Positions 6,337 through 15,236 are shown, counted from the stretch's first letter. The stretch is DNA of 64,000 bases from RPQJ01 sp963706535 (GCA_963706535.1 CAVPMU010000013.1:17847-81846); one strand, 5' to 3'. Notes: a model not told the origin generated them from the letters alone. Program-made: numbers and translations.

Positions 6337-8916
6337 TCACGGTTCGCTGCGCGGCGCCTCGCGGGTCGCGTCGTTCGGCGGACCGGGCGTCCACTCCTGC
6401 ACCTCGTGCGGCGGACGCACGATCGGCAGTGGGGCCGCCTCCACCGGACGTTCGACGGGCCGGGCCTCGGGAGCCGCCGCGACATCGCTACCGACGACGA
6501 TCGCCGCTGGTGCGGCCGATTCCGGCGAGCGGCCTTCGCCACGCTGCTCGCCACCGAACTGCTCGCCACCGTCCCGGCGACGACGACGGCCGCCACGGCG
6601 TGAACGACGCCCGGTGCGCTCGCCCTCGGGCCGTTCGGACTGCTCGCCACGCGGACCGTCCGCTCCCGGCGCATTCTCGTTGCGCGGGGCGCCTTCACTG
6701 CGCGATGCCTGCGCTGCGACTGGCGCGACAGGCAGTTGCTCCGCACGGGGCGGCGGCGGGGGCTGCTGCTGAGATTGCGGCTGCTGTTGCTGCTGCTGCT
6801 GCGCCTGTTGTTGCTGCTGGGGCGGACGTTGCTGCTGACCTTCCGGCCGCCGCTCGCGCTGGCCACCCCCCTGGCCGTGTGCCTGGTCTGGGCGCCGACC
6901 GCGTTCGCCACGCTCCCCGCGCTGCTGGTCGCCGCGGCCTTCGGGACGTCGCTCGCCATCACGGCGCTCAGGACGGCGTTCGCCGCCTTCCCGGCCCGGT
7001 CCACGGCCTCGCTCGTCGCGCCGGCCGTCACGTCCGCCGTCGCGACCACCGCGGCCACCACGGCTGTCGTCGCGGTCACGCGACCGGGAACGCTCACGCT
7101 CACGATCCCGCTGGCCACGATCGGCCTGTACCGGTGCGGCCTGGGGCTGCGGCGCACGCTTGTCGCCGAACACCCAGTGCCACAGGCGCACGAATACACC
7201 GTCACGCGGGCCGTACCGGGGCACGGCGACCGCGGCCACGGCAGCCGCGACCGGCGCCACGGCCACCGGCTCCGGGGCTGGCGGAGGAGCCGGCGTGCTC
7301 GGCACCACGGTCGTGACCGCGGGCACCGGCGGCGGAGGTGGAGCCTTTTCCTCGGCCGCGATGGCGTCGAGGTCGATCTTCGGCTGCACGGCCATCTGGT
7401 GGCTGATCACCGAGTACTCGGGCAGGCCGAGTTCGTCGTCGCGCACACGGCGCAACTCGTAGGCCGGCGTGTCGAGATAGCGATTCGGCACGAGGATGAC
7501 GTCCACCTCGCTGCGGGTCTCGATGCTGTGCAGCCAGTCGCGCTTCTCGTTCATCAGGTAGGTTGCGACGTCCACCGGCAGCTGCGCGATCACCTTGGCG
7601 GTGCGGTCCTTGCGCGCCTCCTCGCCGATCAGGCGAAGTATGGCGAGCGCCAGCGACTCGACGCTGCGGATCACGCCCATGCCGCTGCAGCGCGGGCAGA
7701 CGATGTTGGTCGATTCGCTGATCGACGGACGCAGCCGCTGGCGCGACAGCTCGAGCAGCCCGAAGCGCGAGATGCGGCCGATCTGGATGCGGGCGCGATC
7801 CTGCTTCACGGCGTCGCGCAGGCGGTCCTCGACGGCGCGCTGGTTCTTCTGCGACTCCATGTCGATGAAATCGATGACGATGAGTCCACCCACGTCCCTC
7901 AGGCGCATCTGGCGGGCGATCTCGTCCGCGGCCTCGAGGTTGGTGTTGAACGCGGTCGTCTCGATGTCCGTGCCGCGGGTGCTGCGGGCCGAGTTGATGT
8001 CGATCGACACCAGCGCCTCGGTGTGGTCGATCACGATGCTGCCGCCGGAGGGCAGCGTGACCTTGTGCGAGTACGCCGACTCGATCTGGCTCTCGATCTG
8101 GTAGCGGGTGAAGAGCGGGACGTGGTCGTCGTAGAACTTGAGCTTGCGCAGGTTGCCCGGCATGAAGCGCTGCATGTAGTCCTGCGCCTCGGCGTAGATC
8201 TCCTGCTTGTCGACCAGGATCTCGCCGATGTCGTCGGACAGGTAGTCGCGCAGCGCCCGCAGGATCGCCTTCGACTCCTGGTAGATCAGGAACGGGGACG
8301 GCCGGCTGTCAGACGCGCTCTTGATCGCATTCCAGATGTCGACGAGGTTGTTGACGTCCCACTGCAGCTCCTCGGCGGTACGGCCGACGCCGGCCGTGCG
8401 CACGATGGCACCCATGCCGTCGGGGATCTGCAGGTTGTCCATGGCCTCGCGCAGCTGGTCGCGGTCGTCGCCCTCGATGCGGCGCGAGACGCCGCCGGCG
8501 CGGGGATTGTTCGGCATCAGCACCAGGAAGCGCCCGGCCAGGCTCACGAAGGTGGTGAGCGCCGCGCCCTTGTTGCCGCGCTCTTCCTTTTCGACCTGGA
8601 CGATGAGCTCCTGGCCTTCCTCGACCAGGTCGCGCATGTTCGGCCGGCCACCGCCTTCCTGCCCGCCCTTGTCCTGGGGCTTGAAGTAGTCGCGGGAAAT
8701 TTCCTTCAGCGGCAGGAAGCCGTGGCGCTCGGCGCCGTAATCGACGAACGCAGCCTCGAGGCTGGGCTCTACCCGGGTGATTCGGCCCTTGTAGACGTTG
8801 GCCTTCTTGGTTTCCCGGGACGGGATTTCGATATCGAGGTCATAGATCCGCTGGCCATCCACCAGCGCGACGCGCAACTCCTCTTCCTGGGTTGCGTTGA
8901 CGAGCATTCTCTTCAT
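6337..8916 (-). CDS. rne: ribonuclease E
   Basis: This is the endoribonuclease that starts mRNA decay and processes rRNA and tRNA. The start at 8916 (MKRMLVNATQEEELRVALVD) matches the family; an upstream in-frame extension is ignored. The S1 domain covers about residues 35-120, with FVDYGAERHGFLPL. Catalytic aspartates sit in SIDINSARST (near 305) and VIDFIDME (near 348), and the zinc link CPRCSGMG is near 408. From about residue 530 the protein becomes disordered: proline-rich, then arginine/glycine/glutamate-rich, with a glutamine-rich tract near 690-725. This tail would be the degradosome scaffold and RNA-binding region. Total 859 residues, shorter than the E. coli enzyme (about 1060). Divergent from rluC, as in other gammaproteobacteria. 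Confidence 0.96.
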   Translation of the reverse strand: MKRMLVNATQEEELRVALVDGQRIYDLDIEIPSRETKKANVYKGRITRVEPSLEAAFVDYGAERHGFLPLKEISRDYFKPQDKGGQEGGGRPNMRDLVEEGQELIVQVEKEERGNKGAALTTFVSLAGRFLVLMPNNPRAGGVSRRIEGDDRDQLREAMDNLQIPDGMGAIVRTAGVGRTAEELQWDVNNLVDIWNAIKSASDSRPSPFLIYQESKAILRALRDYLSDDIGEILVDKQEIYAEAQDYMQRFMPGNLRKLKFYDDHVPLFTRYQIESQIESAYSHKVTLPSGGSIVIDHTEALVSIDINSARSTRGTDIETTAFNTNLEAADEIARQMRLRDVGGLIVIDFIDMESQKNQRAVEDRLRDAVKQDRARIQIGRISRFGLLELSRQRLRPSISESTNIVCPRCSGMGVIRSVESLALAILRLIGEEARKDRTAKVIAQLPVDVATYLMNEKRDWLHSIETRSEVDVILVPNRYLDTPAYELRRVRDDELGLPEYSVISHQMAVQPKIDLDAIAAEEKAPPPPPVPAVTTVVPSTPAPPPAPEPVAVAPVAAAVAAVAVPRYGPRDGVFVRLWHWVFGDKRAPQPQAAPVQADRGQRDRERERSRSRDRDDSRGGRGGRDGGRDGRRDERGRGPGREGGERRPERRDGERRPEGRGDQQRGERGERGRRPDQAHGQGGGQRERRPEGQQQRPPQQQQQAQQQQQQQPQSQQQPPPPPRAEQLPVAPVAAQASRSEGAPRNENAPGADGPRGEQSERPEGERTGRRSRRGGRRRRRDGGEQFGGEQRGEGRSPESAAPAAIVVGSDVAAAPEARPVERPVEAAPLPIVRPPHEVQEWTPGPPNDATREAPRSEP

Positions 8917-9300
8917 CGGCCCTCTCAAATAGGCAGACAGGGGCCGTGAACGACCGGACGGGTGGTGCCGTGGCCTTGCGGAGAGGTCTTGCAGCGGGTG
9001 TTTGCATGCTGCTCTTTGCGGCACCGCGCGCATGGCGCCGTGCCTGACCGAATCCTGGTGCTTTCTGGCATCGTTCCCGCCGCGGATCGCGCCTCAAGCC
9101 CGCTGCCCGCCGGGGCTGCGGCACCTGCGCGTGTTCACGGCAGTTCGATGGTCTGAAACTTCAGAACCAACTAAGATGCGCGCGGCCCGCACCCTGCGGG
9201 TGACAGGCTCGCTACGCTCATTCCGCGCTCATCCGGCCGCACATACGGCGGCAGGTCGGCGCTTCGAGCCGGACTGTAACAATCGAACACCGGTAAATCA
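8917..9300. promoter_or_regulatory. rne 5' leader and divergent rne/rluC promoter region
   Basis: No gene is seen in these 384 bases between the divergent starts of rne and rluC. In E. coli the long rne leader folds into hairpins through which RNase E controls its own message. This gap could play that role, but I did not find a specific matching hairpin. Short GC-rich inverted repeats are present (for example CACCCTGCGGGTG at about 9190-9202). Confidence 0.4.
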
Positions 9301-10356
9301 ATGGCTTACGAGGATCCACCCGACGAGCGAGAGCCCGCGGCAGCGGCGAAGCCGGCCGCCGGGGTGCAGTATGTCGAGGCCGGCGAGGGCGATGCCGGCC
9401 AGCGACTCGATAACTTCCTGATCCGCGTGCTGAAAGGCGTGCCGCGCACCCACGTCTACCGGCTGCTGCGCAAGGGCGAAGTCCGGGTCAACAGCAAGCG
9501 CGCGAAGCCCGACCAGCGTGTCGAGGCCGGGGACCGCATCCGCCTCCCGCCGGTGCGGCGGCCGGAGCCCGCCACTGGCGCAGCGGCACGGCCGCCCAGC
9601 GCCTCGCTGCAGGCCTTCCTGACTTCCGCCATCGTCTACGAGGACGCCGACCTGATGGTCCTCAACAAGCCGGCCGGCGTCGCCGTCCACGGCGGCAGCG
9701 GTACGAGCCACGGCGTGATCGAGGCGCTCAGGGCCGCCCGGCCGGACCTCAAGGAACTCGACCTCGTGCACCGGCTCGACCGGGACACCAGCGGCTGCCT
9801 GATCGTCGCCAAGCGTCGCTCGGCGCTGCGCAACCTGCACGAGCAGCTGCGCGAGGGGCAGGCCGAGAAGCGCTACCTCGCGCTCGTGTGTGGCAAGTGG
9901 GACCTGGGACAGAAGCGCATCGAACTGCCGCTGGCGACGGGCGAGCGCCGCGGTGGCGAGCGGCACGTGGCGGTGCGCAGTCACGGCCAGATGGCGGTCA
10001 GCACGTTCCGGCCGGTGCAGTTCTTCGGCGTCGTCGCGACGCTCATGGAAGTGGAGATCGGCACCGGCAAGACGCACCAGATCCGCGTCCATGCGGCCTA
10101 CGCGGGCCATCCGGTGGCGGGCGACGACAAGTACGGCGATCGCGAGCGCAACGCGGTGCTGCGCGACTACGGGCTCAACCGGATGTTCCTGCACGCCGCA
10201 TCGATTGGCGTGACCCGCCCCGGCACGCGCGAGCCGTTGCTGGTGAGTGCTCCGCTCGGCGACGACCTGAAGGCGGTGCTCGACGCCCTGCTCAAGGCAC
10301 CGGGATCCCGGCGCGGCGCAGCGCGCCGCAGAGCCAGATCAGCGGCAGGCCGGTAA
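9301..10356 (+). CDS. rluC: 23S rRNA pseudouridine synthase RluC
   Basis: 351 residues with an S4 RNA-binding domain at about 35-85 (RLDNFLIRVLKG, YRLLRKGEVRVNSKRAKPD) and a RluA-type catalytic domain. The catalytic motif HRLDRDTSG is near residue 157, and GTGKTHQIRVH near 255 also fits. The enzyme makes pseudouridines at 955, 2504 and 2580 of 23S rRNA in E. coli. The RluC assignment rather than RluD rests on its divergent position next to rne, which is conserved. Its 3' end overlaps the convergent Maf-type gene by 65 bases. The arginine-rich last 20 residues are unusual and may reflect that overlap. Confidence 0.93.
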   Translation: MAYEDPPDEREPAAAAKPAAGVQYVEAGEGDAGQRLDNFLIRVLKGVPRTHVYRLLRKGEVRVNSKRAKPDQRVEAGDRIRLPPVRRPEPATGAAARPPSASLQAFLTSAIVYEDADLMVLNKPAGVAVHGGSGTSHGVIEALRAARPDLKELDLVHRLDRDTSGCLIVAKRRSALRNLHEQLREGQAEKRYLALVCGKWDLGQKRIELPLATGERRGGERHVAVRSHGQMAVSTFRPVQFFGVVATLMEVEIGTGKTHQIRVHAAYAGHPVAGDDKYGDRERNAVLRDYGLNRMFLHAASIGVTRPGTREPLLVSAPLGDDLKAVLDALLKAPGSRRGAARRRARSAAGR

Positions 10357-10876
10357 GCGCGGTCGGGTCGGCGGACCCGATCGAGTCGAACAGGGAGATC
10401 CCGAGCGACTCGGCCTTGAATCCCCCCGCGCAATCGAGTGGACGGTCGGCGGCGACGTAACGCCCGATCTCCTCGTCGGTGAGCTTGCGGAACCGCACGA
10501 CGGTGCGGTCGACGTGGGACTCGGCGCGACGGTTCGGACCATCCGCGAGATGCACGGCCGTCAGGAAGACCACCTCGCAGCCGGAGGATTCGCGCAGCTG
10601 TTCCACACAGCGCTCGACGGTGCCGGGCTTGCCGAGCAGGGTTTCGCCCAGCAGCGCCACCTGGTCCGAGCCGATGACCACGGCCCCTGGTCGCGACCTC
10701 GCGACGGCTTCAGCCTTCTCGCGGGCAAGGCGTGCAGACATCTGGGTCGCCGATTCCCCCGGCAGGGGCTGCTCCGTGACGCCCGGTGCGACGCACTCGA
10801 ACGGCACGCCGAGGCGGCCGAGCAGGTCGCGCCTATACGCCGAGCTGGACGCAAGAATGAGATCCTTGAAAAACAA
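10292..10876 (-). CDS. Maf-type nucleoside triphosphate pyrophosphatase (YceF-like)
   Basis: 194 residues. The N-terminal LILASSSAYRRDLLGRLGVPF is the Maf signature with the invariant SSS..R. VVIGSDQVALLGETLLGKPG carries the catalytic SDQ of the YceF branch, which hydrolyses 7-methyl-GTP and related modified nucleotides. The neighbourhood (rluC, yceD, rpmF) is the usual context of E. coli yceF. Family length is normal. It is convergent with rluC and overlaps its end, and is divergent from yceD with 58 bases between starts. Confidence 0.9.
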   Translation of the reverse strand: MFFKDLILASSSAYRRDLLGRLGVPFECVAPGVTEQPLPGESATQMSARLAREKAEAVARSRPGAVVIGSDQVALLGETLLGKPGTVERCVEQLRESSGCEVVFLTAVHLADGPNRRAESHVDRTVVRFRKLTDEEIGRYVAADRPLDCAGGFKAESLGISLFDSIGSADPTALTGLPLIWLCGALRRAGIPVP

Positions 10877-10934
10877 GGGTTTAAGCCTGATTCGTTTTGA
10901 CAGCGGGGAGGGCGATCAATATTATACGCGCCCC

Positions 10935-11450
10935 ATGTCGCACGCCCCGGCCGATCAAGTCAACGCGGTCGAGCTGGCAGGGCGCGCAGCCAGGCTCGAG
11001 CGCGATTATCGACTGGACCAGTTGCCGCGACTGGTCGAAGCCGGCGCGCTCGAGGGTACGTGGGCGCGTGCCGCACTTGGCTTTGCGACCTTCGAGGGGC
11101 GCGTGACGGTGGAGGCGCGGGTCGAGGGCGCGATCGTCCTGCCTTGCCAGCGCTGCATGCGACCCTGCGAGTGCGCCATCGACGAGTCGGCGCTGCTGGC
11201 CGTGGTGGCGAACGACGAGGTCGAGCTGCCGGGCGGCTACGAAGCCCTGCTCGGCGACGCCGAGCGGCTGTCGCTCGGCGAGCTGGCAGAGGAACAGATC
11301 CTGCTCGGCATGCCCCTGGTGCCGATGCACGAGGATGCCGGACAGTGCGGTGCCGGGGCGGCCGCGGAAGCCGTCGGTGGCACCGGAACGGAAGACAGAC
11401 AGAGACCCTTTGCGAACCTGCGGCAGTTGCTCGGCGATGGCGAGCGCTGA
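10935..11450 (+). CDS. yceD: DUF177 protein YceD (23S rRNA accumulation protein)
   Basis: 171 residues. The paired cysteines of LPCQRCMRPCECAID (about residues 71-84) and the closing block RPFANLRQLLGDGE are the YceD/DUF177 landmarks. In E. coli it is linked to 23S rRNA accumulation. The ATG at 10935 was chosen because the conserved N-terminal region begins there; an upstream in-frame extension is ignored. It ends 21 bases before rpmF, the standard arrangement yceD-rpmF. Confidence 0.9.
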   Translation: MSHAPADQVNAVELAGRAARLERDYRLDQLPRLVEAGALEGTWARAALGFATFEGRVTVEARVEGAIVLPCQRCMRPCECAIDESALLAVVANDEVELPGGYEALLGDAERLSLGELAEEQILLGMPLVPMHEDAGQCGAGAAAEAVGGTGTEDRQRPFANLRQLLGDGER

Positions 11451-11471
11451 TCCGCGACAGGAGAGAAGACC

Positions 11472-11666
11472 ATGGCAGTCCAGAAGAGCCGCAAGAGCCC
11501 CTCGAAGCGGGGCATGCATCGTTCGCACGATTCGCTGCGCCGCCCCGCGCTGTCGGTCGATCCCACCAGCGGCGAGACGCACCTGCGTCATCGCATCACC
11601 CCCGACGGTTTCTACCGCGGCAAGAAGGTGATCGAGAAGCCGGTGGCCGAGGAAGGCCAGGAATAG
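11472..11666 (+). CDS. rpmF: 50S ribosomal protein L32
   Basis: 64 residues beginning MAVQKSRKSPSKRGMHRSHD, the invariant L32 start, followed by HLRHRITPDGFYRGKKV. It lacks the zinc cysteines of some L32 paralogues, as expected for the gammaproteobacterial form. GGAGAG 11 bases upstream is a strong ribosome site. It lies between yceD and plsX, the conserved order. Confidence 0.97.
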   Translation: MAVQKSRKSPSKRGMHRSHDSLRRPALSVDPTSGETHLRHRITPDGFYRGKKVIEKPVAEEGQE

Positions 11667-11684
11667 TCCGCTCGAGGCCCGCGC

Positions 11685-12692
11685 ATGAAGGCCGGGCTCA
11701 CCATCGCCGTGGATGCCATGAGTGGCGACCACGGCGCCGCCGTCGCGGTGCCCGCCGCGCTCGACGTCCTCGCTGATTCGCCCGACCTGCGGCTCCTGCT
11801 CGTGGGCCGCGGCGAAGTGCTGCGTCCGCTGCTGCGCACGGCGCCACAGCGCCGTTGCACGATCGTCGAGGCGAGCGAAGTGGTCGGCATGGACGAGCGT
11901 CCCCAGGATGCCGTCCGGCACAAGAAGGATTCCTCGATGCGCGTCGCCATCAACCTCCTGAAAAAGGGGGAGGTGACGGCCTGCGTATCGGCGGGCAACA
12001 CCGGCGCGCTGCTCGCCACCTCGCGCTTCGTGCTCGGCATGATCCCCGGCATCGACCGGCCCGCCATCGTCTCGGCGGTGCCCGCGGCGCACGGCCACAC
12101 CGTGATGCTCGACCTCGGTGCCAACCCCGACTGCAGCGCGGACAACCTGGTGCAGTTCGCGGTGATGGGCTCGATCATCGCGGCCGACCTGCACGGGATC
12201 GCGAACCCGCGCGTCGGCCTGCTCAATATCGGCGAGGAAGACATCAAGGGCACCGAGCAGATCCGCGAGGCGCATCGCCGCCTGGCCGGTGCGCCGATCA
12301 ATTACCTCGGCTTCGTCGAGGGCGACGACATCTTCTCCGGCGAAATCGACGTGGTGGTGACCGACGGATTCACCGGCAACGTCGCGCTCAAGACCATGGA
12401 AGGGCTCGCGCGGTTCATCGGCGGCACCATGCGCGAGGAGTTCATGCGCAACCCGCTGCGCAAGGCGGGCGCGATCGCCGCGGCCCCATCCTTGAAGGCC
12501 TTGAAGCGCCGCCTCGATCCGCGCGCCTACAACGGTGCGAGCATGGTCGGCCTCGCCAGCGTGGTCATCAAGAGCCACGGCGGCGCCGATCGGGTCTCGT
12601 TCGCGAACGCGGTGCGTGTCGCCATCACCGAGGCACGCAAGGGCGTGCCGGGACAGATCGCGGAGTTGATGGCGCGGGTCGCCGCGGGCTGA
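11685..12692 (+). CDS. plsX: phosphate acyltransferase PlsX
   Basis: 335 residues. TIAVDAMSGDHG at the start, ACVSAGNTGALLA near 100, LDLGANPDCS near 140, GNVALKTMEGLARF near 230 and GASMVGLASVVIKSHGGAD near 285 are PlsX signatures. It makes acyl-phosphate from acyl-ACP at the membrane face for phospholipid synthesis. It follows rpmF by 18 bases. The usual downstream fabH-fabD-fabG genes are not here; a gene on the opposite strand follows instead. Confidence 0.96.
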   Translation: MKAGLTIAVDAMSGDHGAAVAVPAALDVLADSPDLRLLLVGRGEVLRPLLRTAPQRRCTIVEASEVVGMDERPQDAVRHKKDSSMRVAINLLKKGEVTACVSAGNTGALLATSRFVLGMIPGIDRPAIVSAVPAAHGHTVMLDLGANPDCSADNLVQFAVMGSIIAADLHGIANPRVGLLNIGEEDIKGTEQIREAHRRLAGAPINYLGFVEGDDIFSGEIDVVVTDGFTGNVALKTMEGLARFIGGTMREEFMRNPLRKAGAIAAAPSLKALKRRLDPRAYNGASMVGLASVVIKSHGGADRVSFANAVRVAITEARKGVPGQIAELMARVAAG

Positions 12693-12700
12693 GGCCTGCC

Positions 12701-13243
12701 TCAGCGGGCGGTGCGCTTGCGTTCCTCGGTGCGACGGCGACGCATGCGCGCCATGAGCTGGACCCGGCGGCGCGACAACCGTTCCGTGACCACCGCCGCA
12801 TCCTTCGTCTTCGCGGAGCCCTTCGCCAGTTCCTTGCGGTAGCGGCGAAAGTCCTCGTAGGCATCGAGCTCGTGGCGCACTTCGCGGAACACCAGTTCGA
12901 TCATGACGGCGTCGTCGAGCAGGCCGATGCCCGGGATGTCGTCGGGGATCAGGTCCTCGGGGTCGCAGAGGTAGGCGAGCGCCGAAAGCGCGGGATTGCG
13001 CTCCTCCTCCTCGAGACGCCACTCCTGGTCGGTCAGCATTTCGAGCAGGGTCTCGAGCTTGTCGAGCCGCTCGGTGACGAAATCCGGCAGGTCGGAACGG
13101 CGCATCGACTGCACGAGATCGGCCGCTGCGCCGAGGATTTCCTCGTCGTCGGCGATGCCCACGGCCTCGCGGGCGCGGCGCAGTTCGCGACGGAAGTGAC
13201 GCAGGTCACGATCCGAGAGTTCGATGGTCAGCTTGTACGGCAT
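12701..13243 (-). CDS. YkvA/DUF1232 family protein
   Basis: 180 residues. The middle block ALAYLCDPEDLIPDDIPGIG, followed by LLDDAVMIELVFREV, is the DUF1232 (YkvA) signature, near residues 90-125. The N-terminal half is charged and helical; the C-terminus is strongly basic (RRRVQLMARMRRRRTEERKR). The function of the family is unknown. The start at 13243 (MPYKLTIELSDRDL) was chosen over a long upstream extension of low-complexity sequence. It is convergent with plsX, only 8 bases apart. Confidence 0.8.
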   Translation of the reverse strand: MPYKLTIELSDRDLRHFRRELRRAREAVGIADDEEILGAAADLVQSMRRSDLPDFVTERLDKLETLLEMLTDQEWRLEEEERNPALSALAYLCDPEDLIPDDIPGIGLLDDAVMIELVFREVRHELDAYEDFRRYRKELAKGSAKTKDAAVVTERLSRRRVQLMARMRRRRTEERKRTAR

Positions 13244-13355
13244 TTGGTCCCCCGGGCGCGCAAGGCTACTGGCGGAACCCGCATGGGTCAACGAAGTCGA
13301 AATAGTGTCCGCGCACCCGTTTAGAATGCGTCGCGGAGGGCCAGGGTTGCACCAG

Positions 13356-14318
13356 ATGCTCGATTCGATCGAAAAATACCGTCGCGCGGCCGTCGCGGTG
13401 CTGGCAATGCTGGCCGCGGGGACGGCGCAAGGCGGCGTGTCCGAGTACGTGCTGCCCGAGAATGGCGACAACGTCATCGGCGTCGTCACGACGGCGATCG
13501 CCGAGCACGAGGACACGCTGCTCAACGTCGGCCGGCGCTACGGCGTGGGCTACGAGGAAATCATCGCCGCAAATCCGGGCGTCGATCCCTGGTTGCCGGG
13601 CGACGGCACGGAGGTCCTGATCCCGACGCGCTTCATCCTTCCGGATGCGCCGCGCGAGGGCATCGTGGTGAACCTGCCGGAGCACCGCCTGTATTACTTC
13701 CCGCCCGCGAAGGCCGGCGAGCGGCGCATCGTGCGCACCTATCCGATCAGCACCGGCAAGATGGACTGGAAGACGCCGCTAGGCACGACGAGGATCGTCG
13801 CGAAGCAGGAGCGTCCCAACTGGTATCCGCCGGCCTCGGTGCTCGCGGAGCACGAGGCGCGGGGCGACCCGCTGCCGAAAGTGGTGCCGCCCGGGCCCGA
13901 CAATCCTCTCGGCGAGCACGCCATGCGGCTCGGCATTCCCGGGGGCGCCTACCTGATCCACGGCACCAATCGTCCGGCGGGCGTGGGCATGCAGGTGACG
14001 CACGGCTGCATCCGGCTGTTCCCCGAGGACATCGCCGAGTTGTTCGGCTTCGTGCCGGTCAACACCAGGGTCAACCTGATCGACCAGACCACCAAGGTGG
14101 GCTGGCAGCGCGGCACGCTCTACGTCGAACGCCACGCGCCACTCGAGGGCACGCAGAATCCGGCCCACATGGACCCGACCGAACTCACCTCGCTGATCAC
14201 GAAGGCCATCGAGGGACGCAGCGTGTCGGTCGACATGGCGGGCGCCATGGATGCGTTCCGTCTCGCCACCGGGGTTCCCGTGCCGCTCTCGGTGCCGGTG
14301 CGCGCCGCTCGGCAATAG
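13356..14318 (+). CDS. LysM-containing L,D-transpeptidase (YkuD domain), ErfK/YbiS type
   Basis: About 320 residues. A hydrophobic signal sequence (AAVAVLAMLAAGTAQGG) is followed by a LysM-like segment (EDTLLNVGRRYGVGYEEIIAANPGVDPWLPG). The YkuD catalytic domain then runs to the motif MQVTHGCIRLFPEDI, with the catalytic Cys in HGCIRL. Enzymes of this type act in the periplasm, cross-linking peptidoglycan or attaching lipoprotein to it. The start is uncertain: ATG 13356 is given, but TTG 13347 has better spacing from GGAGGG, and ATG 13326 is also in frame. The neighbouring lipoprotein ending in lysine is a likely substrate. Confidence 0.88.
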   Translation: MLDSIEKYRRAAVAVLAMLAAGTAQGGVSEYVLPENGDNVIGVVTTAIAEHEDTLLNVGRRYGVGYEEIIAANPGVDPWLPGDGTEVLIPTRFILPDAPREGIVVNLPEHRLYYFPPAKAGERRIVRTYPISTGKMDWKTPLGTTRIVAKQERPNWYPPASVLAEHEARGDPLPKVVPPGPDNPLGEHAMRLGIPGGAYLIHGTNRPAGVGMQVTHGCIRLFPEDIAELFGFVPVNTRVNLIDQTTKVGWQRGTLYVERHAPLEGTQNPAHMDPTELTSLITKAIEGRSVSVDMAGAMDAFRLATGVPVPLSVPVRAARQ

Positions 14319-14332
14319 CCGAAGTCCTCGCG

Positions 14333-14365
14333 AAAAAAAAAACGCCGCGGGATCACCGCGGCGTT
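14333..14365 (-). terminator. intrinsic terminator of the Lpp-like lipoprotein gene
   Basis: On the minus strand a perfect 10-bp stem (AACGCCGCGG / CCGCGGCGTT, plus positions 14341-14365) with a 5-base loop is followed by an uninterrupted run of about 10 T. It lies 37 bases after the lipoprotein stop. On the plus strand the same hairpin follows the transpeptidase gene but lacks a T run. Strong intrinsic termination fits a highly expressed lipoprotein. Confidence 0.93.
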
Positions 14366-14401
14366 CCGTTCGGCTAGCGAACGTCTCGAACAGTCAGTCG
14401 A

Positions 14402-14722
14402 TTACTTGCCCATCGACTTCTTGAACGCGCGATCGATCTTCTCGTTCGTCGCGTCGCAGCAGGCCTGCGCGCCCTGTGCAGCCTGCAGCGCCTGGTTGGC
14501 GGTGCTCTGCGCGGCGCTCGCGGCATTGGCGGCGCTGGAGGCCGAGGCCGCAGCGGCGTCGGCCGCCGACTTGGCGGCAGCGGCGTCCTGCGCGGCGGCC
14601 TTGGCTGCAGCATCGGCCGCGTCGATCTTGGCGAGCGTCTCCTGGCTGGTGCAGCCACTGGCAACGGCCAGCATCAGGGCGGCGACGCCCACGGTCAGGG
14701 TCTTGACGATTGCGGTCTTCAT
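14402..14722 (-). CDS. alanine-zipper Lpp/OprI-like outer-membrane lipoprotein
   Basis: 106 residues. A lipoprotein signal (LTVGVAALMLAVASGC) ends in a lipobox, so Cys 24 would be acylated. Residues 35-85 are an alanine-rich heptad repeat of the kind that forms the trimeric helical coil of Lpp/OprI. The last residue is lysine (SMGK), the position through which Lpp is joined to peptidoglycan. Unusual is a CC pair in GAQACCDATNEKI near residue 90, just before the C-terminal segment. The start at 14722 was chosen for the signal peptide. A strong terminator follows. Attachment by the neighbouring L,D-transpeptidase is inference. Confidence 0.87.
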   Translation of the reverse strand: MKTAIVKTLTVGVAALMLAVASGCTSQETLAKIDAADAAAKAAAQDAAAAKSAADAAAASASSAANAASAAQSTANQALQAAQGAQACCDATNEKIDRAFKKSMGK

Positions 14723-15236
14723 GTTGTGTCTGTCCTCGGTGGTTGGGACTCGAAGAGTCTTGTACGTCGGCTGCACCGATCTGGACGCAAGATCCATGCG
14801 CGGATCACAGCCGAACGCGGGGATGGTAACCGATCCAAAATCGATGATAAAGGCGCGTTAGACGTTTTGCTCATGCGCGTGGAGCGTGCAGCGATGAGCG
14901 CGAGTGCTGCGGAAATGCAGCTGCGGCAGCATCGCGCGATTCGCACGGCCGCCGTGACATCGAGGCTTCGTTGCTGCGATGCGCCTCGCGGCGCGCCCTC
15001 GGTTCAAGGTCGTTCGACTCGCGCGCGAGTGGTTAGTTCACTCGTCGATTGCATCCGGCGTTCCGGCCCTCGTGCGTGTCGCTGGTCGAGCGCGATGGCG
15101 ACGGCGATGGCGAGGCGCGAGGTGCGCAGCGGGCGCGCGTGTATGGCGCGAGCGCACCCGCGTGCGGTGGGGTGGGACTGGCCTGCGCGTCCTCGTTACG
15201 ACTCGTGGGCGACGCAACTTGCCTCGCGCTCCAAAA
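14723..15236. other. intergenic region between the lipoprotein gene and lexA, no gene recognised
   Basis: About 510 bases between divergent genes. It must hold the promoter of the lipoprotein gene on the left and that of lexA on the right. Open frames here are short or low-complexity and show no recognisable protein. Nothing else could be assigned. Confidence 0.6.

Noticed and set aside
6736..8949. A 737-residue open frame antisense to rne
   Set aside because: It exists because GC-rich codons leave the complementary frame open. The protein is repetitive and unlike any family, while the other strand is clearly RNase E.
8917..9300. A riboswitch in the rne-rluC gap
   Set aside because: No known riboswitch motif was recognised; the gap is explained by the rne leader.
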